Assembly: GCA_034620365.1 (NCBI GenBank)
Contig: JAQGEQ010000276.1
Location: 18,986-82,985, forward strand
DNA from: Pegea sp. RAD2-039
Taxonomy: Eukaryota; Chordata; Thaliacea; Salpida; Salpidae
Direction of reading: 5' to 3'
DNA: 64,000 nt
Part shown: positions 1 to 12,339 of the stretch, piece after piece
Position numbering within the stretch: position 1 is the first letter of the stretch
How the letters are laid out: every line of letters begins with the position of its first letter
Notes under the pieces: generated by a model
Database searches by the model: none
What the model saw: only the letters and a program-made list of their open reading frames with translations
What the model was told of the DNA's origin: nothing
Position numbers and translations under genes: made by a program

Positions 1-699
1 TTATAATTCTTGTTCTTAACAAGAAGAAAAATATTCGAAGAAAATAATATTTTTCTAAATTTGTTAAGCTAACCAAAAATATAAGTTTTAATTTGTGGTG
101 CAAATGAGAAATGCAGAAACATTCTTTATAAAGTTAACTGCAAATCAAATTTGAAATATTTGAAAATATACAAATTCTTTGAAAACTTTACTGTTCTTCC
201 AGTTTTTTTTTTGTTTTTTTTGAAGTTATAATTCTACCTGTTCAAACAATGATATCAACTATTGCAATAAATGTATAGAAATTTATTTACATTTATTTAT
301 TGTTAGATACTAAAAATTTAAGTTTTTTCTAAAAATTTAACATTTTTTTTGCTTGAACAAACTTTGTTTAATTGTTTTCTTAGCTAATAGAATGTTTACA
401 TGATAAATTGCTAAACTTGTATTTGATTCAATTAGAATAACATTCAACAGTTACATACAACAACAGGAAGTAAAATGAAAGGTTGACTACTCAAGTTCAA
501 ATTCTCAAAAATGATCTTGATTACGTTTCAGTCATTAAAAACAAAAGCTATTAATTTGTAAGAGGTTTAGTTTTAAAAATAACACTTCATATTTTTGTAG
601 GTTTGATTAACCAGTATTTTACTTATAGCATTATTTCTGTTTTCCCTTTCTATTAAAAGTAAATGAGTAAAATATTCATTTGTTTGATTTTCTAATTGA

Positions 700-733
<34 letters not shown>

Positions 734-2579
734 GATTAGATTTTTACTTTGTCTTATTAAGTTAGCTACATTTAAGTGTTTATAAAATGTTTTTTGAAAT
801 TTCTTCTAAAACATTTTGAAGAAAATTTTGAGAAAGGAAGAATTGGAGATAATCTATTTAAATATAATTTAATAAAATTATCAGCAATTTATTTAAAAAA
901 AAACTTTAAAAAGGAATTTTTAAAGTCACAATTAATTAATTGTCATTTGGCAGATTTAAAAATATATCAAATCAAACGATTTTTCAAATGTTGAGCAAAC
1001 CTTTGATCTACTTTAAATCTAAAACTGATAAAGATCAGATGAAGAACAACTTTAAAAGCTGAATAAACACATTTCTATTTAGTTCATCTGTTCGTTCCAG
1101 TTCACTAACTTTTTATTGATCAAGTCTGTGTAAAAATCTGTTTTATTGGTGTAACTGCCTCGATTTACTTGTTAACTATAAACACTACTTGTAGTTGTAA
1201 CTGTAGTTTGTCTATTTAAGTATTTTAGTACACTTCAATTTCAACATTTGTATCATTTATACGCTTTTAAGCAATTTTGATATTTGTAAAATATTTTACA
1301 GCTTTGGTTTTATTCAAAACTAATGAAATCATTTTCAAAAATGATGGAATCTGTTACTACACAGAAGTTTATTTCACGTTTCTATTATTATTCTAAGAAC
1401 AATTTTACATTAATCAGAAGTAACGTTGGTATTTAAATTAAAAGGTTGCATATTTACTTAATTAAATTAAAAAGAAAGTTATAAAGTTAATATGAAAAAT
1501 GTACAAATAATCTTTAAATTTGATTTACTGGTTTGTTAAAGCAGCAAGTTTCTTGTATTATTTTAGTCTTTTTAGCAAATTAGTAAAAGTGATACACTTC
1601 AAAATATCAACAAAATTTGTTAAGTCCTCTTTTGTGGTGAAAACATTGCAATCATAACAACAAGCATGACAAAGAGAACCTAACAATATAAATGTGATAT
1701 TACCATAAAAATTCAGATAACTAACAAGATAGGTTGCATATAAAATGATAAGCTCTTGACAATTAGCTTTTTCTCGTGTAAATCATACTTTTCTTATCTT
1801 CATATCTTTTACAGAAACTTGAAAATCCAATTCATAACCTAAACAGAACCTAAAAATGTTATACTTTTTACAAGAGACACCAACAATAAGTTATTTTATC
1901 GGTGAATTAATTAACTAATTTCCCAAATAAGTTTAAAATAGTATTTTACTTACTGCAAGCTATTTTTGTTTAAAAGTATTTGAATGAGCTAAACTAAATT
2001 TAGCAAAATGGTGGCAGGTGGAAAAAAAAGAAAAACTAACTGAACAGAAAAGTATTTTGGTAAGATGATAAAGAATAAAAGGTGTAAAATTTGAGCTTTT
2101 AAATTAGTAGGATCATTAATACATTGAGTTAGAGAAAAAGTAGAATTGAGAAAGGTTTCATGGGTAGAATCGTCTGAATACAAAGGAATTAAAACCTCCT
2201 AGCTGGTAGAAAGGAATGATACTAAGTATACTAATAACTTTGTAGATATCAGATAACAATGATCTATTTTGAGCATTTTTAAGAAAGGATATAAAAGCAA
2301 CAAAATCTGATTTGAAAATTTAAGTTGAAACTGGTTTTAGGAAATAAACTAACTTTATATGAAACTTTTTATAAGTTACTTTTATAGACATCGCCTCCTG
2401 TAAGGGGTTTGTAATCATGTCTAATGATATCATTCCATCGTACATATTAATTTCGACCTGTACATGACAAGTTGGGATGGAGATGTAGTCAAGGACACAC
2501 AAAGCTACTCTTTCAATCATTTGTAAAATACACATTTTGAAATACTTAAATGAAGTTGATGTCTTCAACATGTTTCTAG
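1..2579. other. Intergenic, no supported gene
   Basis: A+T-rich DNA with frequent stops in all frames. The longest open frames (776-994 on +, 1989-2183 and 2320-2616 on -) are short, of biased composition and match no family I recognise. A simple (AAAT)n tract lies at 701-731. I see no gene here. Confidence 0.6.
701..731. repeat. (AAAT)n microsatellite
   Basis: About eight perfect TAAA/AAAT tetranucleotide units in a row. A similar A/T-rich tract forms the 3' tail of the retroelement ending near 4720, so this may be a bare retroelement tail, but no element sequence is recognisable beside it. Confidence 0.85.
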
Positions 2580-2618
2580 TAAAGTAGACTTTGATGAAAC
2601 AATATAAATTTTTCAATT

Positions 2619-3770
2619 TTGATATATTGCTTAACCATAATAAGTGATAATATAAAGAAAAAGTTTGGAATTGAAATTAACTTTAATCATAATAACTTAT
2701 ATTTAGGAAGAGAAAGTGTAGTCTTATCTTCACCTAGCAAGAAAACGTTTTTTGGTTTCATAAATCGCAAGCTTAAGGCGAGATCTCAAATACCTCCCTT
2801 ACTTGATAACAGCGAACAGCGTGTGATGGAACCACAGAATAAAGCTGAATTGCTAAACAATCAATTTAATAGCGTTTTTATAACCGATGATGGCAATACT
2901 CCTTCTCTCTCCTACTCCGACATTCCTACAAATGTCTCTGAAATAATAGATTTGGACATAACAGTCGATATGGTATCTAAGTTTATTTATTCTTTAAGAT
3001 CATCAGTTTCCAACACCCCAGATCAGATCCCAGCTTTGTTTTTAAGAAAAACTACTTCATCTTTATCACTACTTTTATCGCTTTTCTTTAACATGACTCT
3101 GAGGCGAGGAAGAGTTCCACAAATTTGGAAAAAAGCTATTATTACTCCAATTCATAAAAAGGGTCCCAGAAACACTGTACTTAACTACAGGCCAGTTTTG
3201 CTGACTTCAATTATCTGCAGAGCTCAAGAGCATATCATTCATAATCATATGAGAAGTCATTTGATGGAGCACCATCTAATATCTGATGTCCAACATGGGT
3301 TTGTGAAACGGAGATCTTCCCTGATTCAACATCTCACTTTTCTTAAGGAGCTTACAGCCCATTATGAAAGTAACACTCCCTGTGACATCATATACCTCGA
3401 TTTTGCTAAAGCGTTTGATTCTGTCTCACACACTAAGCTCGTTACTGTATTGAAAAACTTAAAAATTAACAGCTTTATCTTACAGTGGATTGAAGATTAC
3501 CTATCAGGTAGAACCCAACAAACTCGTGTAGAAAGATCTTTATCTACTTCTAGTCAAATCACTAGTGGTGTTCATCAGGGTTCTGTTCTGGGTCCCCTTC
3601 TCTTTTTAATTTTCATCGAAGACCTCATCAGAAGATCAGTAACAGTAGATGATGTCAGAGTGTTTGTGTATGCAGATGATATCAAGCTATTATCTTGTAA
3701 TCCTTCAAAACTTCAAACTGCACTACACACTGTAGAAAACTGGTCTGCGAATTGGCAGCTCAGAATCTAG
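2619..3770 (+). pseudogene. Reverse transcriptase of non-LTR retrotransposon (truncated ORF2)
   Basis: The 383-residue frame covers the fingers and palm of a LINE reverse transcriptase. Visible motifs in order are IITPIHKKG and NYRPV (fingers), DFAKAFDSVSH with the first catalytic Asp, SGVHQGSVLGPLLF, and FVYADDIKL carrying the catalytic Asp pair. The motif order and spacing are those of CR1/jockey-like elements. The frame ends at TAG 3768-3770, just after the palm, where related copies would continue into the thumb (the next codons read on as PTKSELITF). The endonuclease domain expected upstream is missing. The first codons up to about residue 25 are in shared repeat sequence, so the ATG at 2619 is probably not a native start. 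Confidence 0.8.
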
Positions 3771-4620
3771 CCCACAAAGTCTGAACTTATAACTTTTTCT
3801 CGTAAACCAGCTGTAAATTGCTCGAACCAATACTCCATCAATGGAATTATTATTCACCGAGTATCTTCGGTCCTAGACCTTGGCATTACTCTATCATCTG
3901 ACTTTAAATGGCGCAATTATGTTTCCAAAATCTTTGGAAAATCAATCAACCCTGTCTTCCTTATTATAAAGACTTTTAATTCTAAGGATTGATGCTTTTT
4001 TAACCATTTTTTCAAATTGTTCGTACGTCCAATTCTTGAATACAATGTTAGTGGATGGATGCCATATCAAGTTATTGATATCAAAAAAATCGAATCTGTT
4101 CAGGCCACATTTACGAGATTGGTATGCAGGAAACTTAATATTAAATATGATACTTATAAACATCGTCTCAGCTTCTTCAATTTAGATATTTTGGAAATCC
4201 GACGGATTAAATACGACTTAATTCTTATTTTTTAAATTATCCACAATTTAATTGACCTTCAGTTTGATGATTTCTTTTCTATTATTCCTTCCTTCAAGTT
4301 ATATCAGCTCAGACGACACATATTACATCTTAATAAGCCCATATCACCTGGTACATTGGTCAGAGCAAATTTTTTCTCATACCGCACAATTAGTACTTGG
4401 AACCAGCTGCCATCAGACAATGTCATGTCAGAATCACTCGCGTTGTTCAAAAAGAAGTTGAACCGTTATAACATTGTCAACATTGCCATTTCTAAACTGT
4501 CATTTTTTCTATTTTATATTATTAACATTCCATGTAATTGTTCACTGTTATATGTTTTGAGGACTACTGAATTGTCATGTGTTACATCTTTTGCTTTCTA
4601 TATTTTTGAATAAATAGATG
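3771..4620 (+). pseudogene. C-terminal part of the retrotransposon ORF2, broken
   Basis: Continuation of the reverse-transcriptase polyprotein after the nonsense codon. It reads SELITFSRKPAVN, then VLDLGITLSSDFKW, and after another break VRPILEYNVSGWMPYQ and RRIKYDLILIF. The LGI and RPILEY..W blocks are typical of the region after the LINE palm domain. At least one stop and a frame change interrupt it. The same segment is open without interruption on the minus strand at 23511-23996, which confirms it is genuine retroelement coding sequence. Confidence 0.75.
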
Positions 4621-4646
4621 TTATTTGTGAGAATGTGTGTTAGCGA

Positions 4647-4670
4647 GAGGTGCTCTCTTCAGGCACCCTC
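4647..4670 (+). other. 3'-terminal hairpin of the retrotransposon
   Basis: GAGGTGC and GCACC(C)TC flank a short loop and can pair. The hairpin sits about 15 nt before the AATAAA-rich tail and is conserved in the minus-strand copy (around 23347-23370) and partly at 62610-62618. Conservation in independent copies suggests it is part of the 3' end recognised by the element's own reverse transcriptase, as known for some LINE clades; that role is inferred. Confidence 0.5.
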
Positions 4671-4725
4671 CTTCACATTTATTGTAATAAATAAATATAA
4701 TAAATAATAAATAAATAAATAATAT

Positions 4726-4985
4726 GCAATTAAAATAAACTTTAATTTTAAGAATATTTTAATTTTTAAAAATGTTCTTGTCTTGTGCATTTTATGATAA
4801 GGGAACATTTGAATTAAGCCACAGTTAACGTAATTTCCTATTTCTTAGATAATAAATGTAATAGTTTTAATGACTGTTTAAGGAAACGAAATATCTTAAA
4901 TATTAAAATTATTTTAAACTGATTCGTGTTGGTAAAAGACAAAAAGTATTTTTAATCACAGAAAAAGATATTATTGTAGATCTGA
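4726..4985. repeat. Dispersed repeat, copy 1 (pair at 13300-13560)
   Basis: About 260 bp downstream of retroelement copy A recur almost unchanged at 13300-13560, for example CATTTTATGATAAGGGAACA and CTGATTCGTGTTGGTAAAAG. No coding potential is seen. It may be the 3' part of an older interspersed repeat or a segmental duplication that included the retroelement flank. Confidence 0.85.
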
Positions 4986-5099
4986 ATGTACAAAGAATAT
5001 ATTGCGTCTTTCAAGTAAAGTACAAATCAAAGACATAAAAACACCATCGCCGTGCGCATTCCAGAAACAATTATGAAATTCTCAACTTTAATGGATAGG

Positions 5100-5400
5100 C
5101 TAATTTGCGTGAAAGACATTTCGTAGAGCTGCAAGAAAATGTGCCAATGAGTTAATTGATTTAATTAAATGTTGGAGAGACGAACATATTCCAAAAGACA
5201 TGCGTGATGTAAAGATTATAAAGTTGTACAAAAACAAACGTCTGGTTGCAACAATTAATTGCTTAAGATTTTAGGAAAAATTATTTAACGTAAATACGAG
5301 GAACAAAACAGGACTCCTTTTATGGCGTTCATCGATCTTATTCAAGTTATCGGCCACGTTAGCAGGGAAGATATCGCAGAGAATGGCGCTCTCTAAATTG
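5100..5400 (+). pseudogene. Remnant of a second non-LTR reverse transcriptase
   Basis: One frame reads ELIDLIKCWRDEHIPKDMRD followed by VKIIKLYKNK, matching the 'W..E.IP.DWRDA.I..LYKKG' block that starts many LINE reverse transcriptases. After stops and a deletion another piece reads TPFMAFIDLIQVIGHVSRED, resembling the 'AF.DL.KAFD.V.RE' block with the catalytic Asp. The wording differs from the copy A family, so this is probably another clade. It is a fossil: several stops, no intact domain. The identification rests on two short blocks. Confidence 0.5.
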
Positions 5401-6770
5401 CAAACATCTGAAGATGAGAGAATAAATCCCAGCATTGAAGAAAAGAGAGAAACCTTAAAGACTTTTTCCTCCGCATCTCACTGTGTTTTGATTTGTTTTT
5501 TAACATCATCACTCAGAGCACATCCCGTATGACCGTTCTCTGCCGAAACAGGCGCTTATTATTAGAATATAAAAATTTTTCTTTAATATTAGTTACTATT
5601 TATCAATTTTGACTTTATTATTATTTATTCTCTGAAATATCTTTTAATCTAAATTTTTCATAAGGCTGATTTTTAATATTTTAAGAATTTTGTCAGATAG
5701 TTTTTGTTTTATTTGAATAAGGTTAGTGTTCAAAAGCGTAATCTTTCATCAAAACATAAAACAAAAACAATTTTTGTGTTTTGCTCTGAATAAATAAATT
5801 GTAGTCTTAAGAAGATTTATCCATAACAAGTAGTTGAAAAGTTCATTTTACTTAATTTGTTTTAGTAAATGTTAATAACATAAAAATAATTAATAAATTT
5901 ATAGATCTTAAAACAGATCTCAAGCCAGGAAAAGAGGATTTTGTTTGTAAACTTTAGACTAATTTATATTCTTGTTTAATCTATATAACTTTGACCGAAA
6001 TTATGTCTAATTTTTAATAAAAAAAATACGATTTTTTAAATTAATATTTTTTAAGTTTTAAATTACCCATTATAATTTTCGCCCATAATTTAAATTTTAT
6101 AGGCGGCGTTTCAATTTTTCCCAGTTTTATGTTAGTTACTACTTTAGAGATTCAAGTTTGTTTGCGTAGTCTAAATTATAGTGCAGTTATTTTTTTGTTT
6201 AGTCCTGTATAATTTTTAATTAATAATTTAGCTTACTTTTTATCTTGGTAATGTTTTTTTTATTTTGAATATATGAATAAAATTTACACAGTAATAATTA
6301 TAATTTACAAATAAAATTAATATTAGATTAAACACTATTTTTGTAAGGTTTAAACATTTTTCATTCTATTCAACTTTCTTTCAGTTTTAGTTTCATAAAA
6401 ATAAAGTTGTTTTAAATGTATTTATTTAGTGAAGAATTTGCTTTAACTTTTTAATATTAGCAATTTATATATTCAAATTTCTTTATAAGAACTTAAATCA
6501 TTTAATATATTAATTTATTATTTACTTGCCATTTAAATTAGATAGTTAATAAATCATAATAATTTTTATTATTTAAACTTTTTAATAGTACTCTAAAGGA
6601 ATTAGAGTTAAGATCAAACAGTTTAAACTGTTAATTTATTTTTAGTTTATTTTAAAATTAATAATATAAAAAATTGTTTTATAATTTCATATTTTATAAA
6701 CAAGCTTGTTTGGTTTATTTGTTTATTTTAGTTGATATTTTGAAACTATTTTGAGCTGCTACAATTTGAG
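5401..6770. other. Intergenic DNA upstream of kinesin-5
   Basis: A moderately GC-rich stretch to about 5560 may belong to the adjacent RT remnant. The rest is plain A/T-rich sequence with no open frame or repeat I can name. The kinesin-5 promoter presumably lies in the last few hundred bases; no clear TATA box or initiator can be singled out in such A/T-rich sequence. Confidence 0.5.
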
Positions 6771-9700
6771 ATGTCCCAAAAAACAAAAAAAGGTGAACAA
6801 ATCAATGTGGTTTTGAGATGCAGGTCTGTTCAATTTAATTCTGTAAATTTTAATGATATAAATGAAATTTTTAAGTTTTTAATAATAACACTTTTAACAT
6901 TTTATTATCTTTAAAATTAAAAAACTTTTTTCATAATTTTTAATTTCGTTTTTTGAAAATATAATTTTAGTTTCTATTTTATTTAGGCCTATGACTAAAT
7001 CTGAAAAGGTCAAAACCAGGAAAGTAGTTAACTGTAATCCAAAATCCAAAGAAGTTTCAATTGTAGTTAGTTCATCTGCATCAACAACTTCTCAATATAC
7101 AAGAACTTACAATTTCGACAAAGTCTGTTGTCACAAACTGAAATCTATTTTTAATTATTTAATTTTGTAGGTATTTTGTGAGAAATCAACTCAGTTGGAA
7201 GTATATGAAGCTCTTGTTGCTGGTCAATTACAAGATGTGTTAGCTGGTTATAATTGTACAATCTTAGCGTAAATCAACTTTATTTCATTTCAATCAAATT
7301 ATTTGAATATGAGTTTTTTTTTTGAAGGTATGGACAGACTGGAACTGGTAAGACATACACAATGGAAGGTGAAAGATCAGAAGATGAAAGTAGTACTTGG
7401 GATAATGATCCTAAATCTGGAATAATCCCAAGATCTCTCAGTCACTTGTTCGAATTGCTTGATGCTGTCAGTTGTGTTGATATTCGAGGTTGTGACGTCA
7501 TCACCTTCTATTTGTAGCTTCATTCTGAGTTTAGTGTGAGGATTTCACTTTTGGAGATTTACAATGAGGAGATTTATGATCTTTTAGCCCCAGAAGGGTT
7601 ACCCAAGCTGAAAATTTATGATGATGCATCTAAAAAAGTGATTTTTTTATTTAAATCTTCCTATCTTTAAGATTTCTTTTTATTTTAGGGTTCTGTGTTT
7701 GTTTCTGGTATTACAGAAGTTCCAATCTTAGAGAAATCGAAGGTTTATGAGATTTTACAACAAGGTTCAAATAAACGACGGACTGCTGTGACCAATATGA
7801 ATGAATTTTCTAGCAGGTTTTCTACTTTCAAATTTTTCATGATTCAAACTGAATTTGTTGCTTGTAGGTCACACAGTGTATTCTCAATTACTGTCCACAC
7901 CAAGGACACTACCATCAATGAAATGGAATCCGAAGAGCTTGTCCGAATCGGCAAGCTTAATCTGGTAGATACTCGCTACCATAAACGCGATTTTTGATGA
8001 CGTCATCACTAACAGGTCGATTTAGCGGGAAGTGAAAACATTGGCAAGTCTGGAGCAGTAGATCAAAGAGCATGTGAAGCTGGGAACATCAACAAAAGTT
8101 TGTTGACATTAGGAAGATGTATAACTGCCTTGGTGGACAGGACACCACATGTGCCTTATAGGTGGACCGGACTTTTTTGTTTTATGAATTTCTTTTATTA
8201 AAAATTGAGATTTTTTCTTATCTTTGGTGGTTTATGTCTTTGACAGAGAGAGCAAGTTGACTCGTCTTCTACAAGACTCGTTGGGAGGAGCTACAAAGAC
8301 TTCCATCATCGCAACTATCTCACCAGGACACAATAATCTCGAAGAGACCTTAAACACGCTTGATTACGCTATGAGGTCAAAAAATATCCACAATAAACCA
8401 AAAGTAAATCAAAAGTTGACCAAAAAAGCTCTTATTGAAGAATATGATCGAGAAATTGATAAACTTCGAATGGAAATTGAGGCTGCGCGTTGTAAGAGCG
8501 GCGTTTATCTACCTACGTCACAATATGAGTGAGTCTTGAGCAGTAGAGACCTTCAGAATATCATCTTGTTGTTTTCAGGGAGATGAAGAAAAATTTAGAG
8601 ATAGCTGAAGCAAATCTAGTCCAAAAAAGTGAAGAAATTAAAGATTTCGAAAATTTGTTTCAATTGAAAGAAGAAGAGATGAAGAATTTGAAGGAAGACT
8701 TGATACAGACTGTCGAAAAGTCCAAACAGACTCAATATGAGCTTGCAGAAGCTATCTCAAAGAAAAAGCAGCTAGCAATATATGGAAACAAGGTCTATGA
8801 GCAAGCATCTGAGGTTTGATGATCATTTGATCTTTTTTCGATCTTATATCGATCTTTCTTCAGTTGAAGAACACAGTACAAGTAGTTAGTGATGATATCA
8901 TGAAAGTTCATGCAAAAGTGGAACGAGTTAAAGATGTGAATTCATCGAATATCAACAATCTACAACAACTAGTTGACAGGTTTCCTTCTCAAAAGTTTCA
9001 ACTTCTTTCAAATTATTCGTATTTAGCATGAAGATAAAAGTCTCTTCAGTTTGTTCCTCTACTTCGACTTCTATCAACAACATCCATCAACAACTTACTG
9101 AAGACATCAGTCAAAATTTAGGTGTTGTTGTTGAGACCATTTTAAAAGATGTTGATTTCATCAAATTGATCTTTTAGATGAAATAAGTGGTTTAAACGAG
9201 AAGTTTTTTGAAGATTTACAACAAATGAATGCGATGATAAAGTTATTAAGGACTAACATCAAAGTTTGCATCAAATATCTGTGATTGAAGTAACTTAAAA
9301 GTTGTTTTTAGATTGATTCTGATGATGTAGAGAAGATTTTGCTAAAAGAAGATGAAAATATTGAAGAAAATCAAAAAATTTTAATGAAATTAAAAGTAAC
9401 TAACTTTTTTGTCACTTCTTGTAATTTGATGAATTTTTTTGACAGCAATCGCTTGATACAAACTTACAAATGTTTAATTCGATCGAACAACCGATGCAAG
9501 ATATGCAAATGAAGTTGAAAGAAACGCAGAAGCTGCAGAAACGAATGATGCAAACGTCATTGAGCTCGGTAAATTGCTTCTCAATCACCAATCACGTGAC
9601 TTAAATGTCTCTGTAGATTTGTTCAATGAGAGATACTAGTATGAATCTCAGGACTTATCTTCATCTGGAACTGGATAAGTTTAAAGGACTTACAGATGAC

Positions 9701-10999
9701 TTTGTTCAAGTGCTTCAGGTTAGTTATGACGTCATCAGCACGCGCTTATGTGGTTCGTTGATAGAATGATGAAAAAAGAAAAGCGTTTGTGAAAAAGGAG
9801 GTTGAAGAAGATAAAAAGTTTGAAGATCAGTTAATGCAGTTGCTCCAGATGAGGAAAGGTCGAACTGAAAGATTAAAGATATTTTGTGAGATGCAAAAAG
9901 AAAAAGAAGAACAGGAGAAGATCAAATTAAAGATTGAAGATAATTTAAAATGTTTAAGAGATGAAATTGATTCGAAAAAAAATTTCATAAATCAAATAAA
10001 AGACCAACATCAGGATTCATACCAATCTACATCACAAGAGGTCCTCATCAAATCCTCATTTGCATATTTCGTTAATCAACTGACTTCAGATCGAGAGTAA
10101 CTTCAACAACCTCCGTGATGACGTCATCGCCGTTTGTGAAGGAGTACAAAAGAAAGAAGAAAATATTCGTGAGTTGATGACGTCACAACAGCGAGAAGGG
10201 ATGAATAAATTAGAAGAACAAAAGACAAATCTTGTAACATCGATGGAATCGTGTAAAGATCAACAAAACGTGAGTGGTTAAAATCAATTTTATGAAATAA
10301 ATTAATTAAAAGAGTTTTTTAGGCGAATTGTTCAGCTGCAAATGAAGCGACTTCTTCAGTAGAATCACTTTGTCAAGATCAAATTATTCTTCAAAACAAA
10401 ATTGTTGCTTCAATTGAAGACATCAAGTTGCTACCAACAAGTCTTCAGTCGATTGTTGAAAGTATCGAAGATGATGAAGAAAAATTGATGAAAATAGCAA
10501 CAAAACACACTGAACGCATCTCTCTTGTAAATCCCACTGGTTTGTCATTTTGCTACAAATTGGTCGTTTTCTTAAATGGCCTGTTTTATAGGTGCTACAC
10601 CTCTGCGATCAGCTGTTTACAAATCAGTAAAAGTTAGTAGCCCTCTTCCACTAGCTGCTGAGTGCTTAGATGAAAGTTTAATTGAAGAAGAAGAAGATTT
10701 GGATGATTTGCCAAAAGTATTTCTCCTTCTGCTTTAGATAAAGTTCTAATAATTTTATTAAAAAGGAAAATTTGGACGTCAAAGAAGAAGAAGATGAAGA
10801 ACTGGACGAGGATTCTGATGAAGTTATCATTCCTGATAAACCGGGAGTTTCTTTCTTTGCTTCGGTTAGTTTCTTGTTTCATTTTCATTTTTTATTCAAT
10901 CAAACTTGTTGCTTGCAGAGTAAACATCAAATTAAACGAAATCCAACAACTACCAAGAAACCTTTTGCGAAAAGCAAGAATTATCAAAATTTGAGATAA
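6771..10999 (+). CDS. KIF11: Kinesin-5 (Eg5/KIF11/BimC) mitotic motor
   Basis: Plus-end motor that cross-links and slides antiparallel spindle microtubules. Twenty-two exons: 6771-6823, 6987-7122, 7171-7268, 7328-7466, 7518-7637, 7689-7816, 7868-7964, 8016-8161, 8247-8528, 8579-8813, 8864-8979, 9027-9121, 9178-9263, 9312-9395, 9446-9568, 9617-9718, 9765-10040, 10090-10269, 10323-10539, 10592-10716, 10766-10864, 10919-10999. All joins keep frame and give 1005 residues, close to the family's usual length. The N-terminal motor has P-loop GQTGTGKT, switch I NEFSSRSHS and switch II DLAGSE. Loop L5 is long and Trp-containing ([14 protein letters not shown]), a kinesin-5 signature. The neck linker region reads [16 protein letters not shown] coiled-coil stalk follows, then a BimC box (NPTGATPLR) with the mitotic Cdk1 target threonine. 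The acidic tail ends in a basic patch. Identification is very secure. Confidence 0.95.
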
Positions 11000-12339
11000 A
11001 TGTCTCCCATGATCTTTTTCATGTTTAATAATTTCTGTTCAACTTTTTGCTTTGAAATTAATAATATAATATATTGCTAATAACCTAGTTTTTACATTTC
11101 CAAACATTAAATGAGTTTTATTTGAAAGTTTCAATTTTTTTTTATATAAATTTCTTTCTACTATCAGTAGATGTGAATCTCAATTAAAAATTGTTAGGAA
11201 TTTTCAACTAACTGTATGTTGATTGAAACTTAATAAAGAAGAAATTGGTTTTAATGTTGTCGACTGTTAGATGTGCTATCGAAATAATTTCATAATAATA
11301 TAATCGAATAAACTGAAATATATAGAAATCTTTGATGTAAGACTTTTGAAAAGAAATGTTTTTTCTTGCTTCAGTATAACTTGAATAAAAGTTCTTATTT
11401 TAACAGCAGATTTTCGTTCAATTTTCACTAAAACTTTGATAAAAACTGGAAGAGTTAGTTGGATTTTCAAACATAACTGACAATAAAATTAGCAGAAGGG
11501 TAGTTTAGATTAAGATCAGTCAGTGTTAACTAAGATAAATAATAATATTGAATCTGTTATCATAAGCAGGTATTGAGCTAAAAATGTTTTATAAATTTTC
11601 TAAATTATTCTGTTTTGATGATATATCTGCAATTTTATATATTTCTTTGCAATCTATAACTGATTTTTTAAATATAAAATGTTTAAATAAGTCATTAAAG
11701 TTTATAAAGAAAGTTAACCGTTTGAAGATTTCTAGCTAAATAAAGACTTTATTAATACGAATGAAAGTTACTAATTGTCAGCAACTAAAACAAAATGAAA
11801 CTAAAAGTAACTTGAGAATTAACTAAACTTATTCTATTTGAATAAAAATTTGGTTCAAACTTTTGTGGCTTTGTTACACTAAAAATCATTGGCGAAAAGA
11901 AAACTTTGAAGTTTCTACTTATTTAGATCAAGATGATGTAGGGTACGCTTCAATAGACAGAAACTAAAAATCATTTCTGACAAGCCTTCTTCATCAACAC
12001 AAGGTGGCAATGTCGATTACCAATCGTGCAACAAATTGTTTACAAGAAGGTTTCAGCAAAGTGTAAAATAGACTTTTCCTGATTTCATATCACCTGCAGT
12101 GATGTGAACGACAAAATTTAAGTGTAAAATGATTCAACTTAATCGATGAACTGGATGCTACAATGAAAGAAACCCGTCACGTGGGTCTCGGTGGTCGGCG
12201 ATTCCGACAAAAATGCTAGCATGTTGCAAATTATTACCAAGAAGGTCAACAAAATGTACAAAAAACTCACTATGAATTGTAAGGGCAGAGAAAACAGATC
12301 TTTCCAGTTTGAGAATCATCAATAGTTTTTTTTAAACGG
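11000..12339. other. Intergenic region after kinesin-5
   Basis: No gene seen. An AATAAA at 11231-11236 is the best candidate polyadenylation signal for kinesin-5. Sequence from about 11990 onward becomes less A/T-rich and may be an eroded 5' part of the retroelement at 12340-13300, but I recognise no domain in it. Confidence 0.5.

Larger units (their letters stand above)
2580..4720 (+). mobile_element. Degenerate CR1/jockey-like non-LTR retrotransposon, copy A
   Basis: A 5'-truncated LINE copy. The reverse transcriptase is open from 2619 to a TAG at 3768-3770. Coding similarity continues in broken frames to about 4500, followed by a short 3' UTR, a GGTGC/GCACC hairpin (4647-4670) and an AATAAATAAA-type tail. 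Three other copies share this 3' half: 23319-24061 on the minus strand and two fragments between 61811 and 62636. The element has no LTRs. Stops and frame breaks show this copy is inactive. The true 5' limit is unclear because 2580-2690 is shared with 13213-13310, where the RT is absent. Confidence 0.85.

Noticed and set aside
776-994. 72-codon open frame on the plus strand
   Set aside because: Phe/Lys/Leu-biased product from A/T-rich DNA, no splice partners, no recognisable motif; open by chance.
2320-2616. 98-codon minus-strand frame next to retroelement copy A
   Set aside because: Overlaps the start of the repeat shared with 13213-13310 and encodes nothing recognisable; not supported as a gene.
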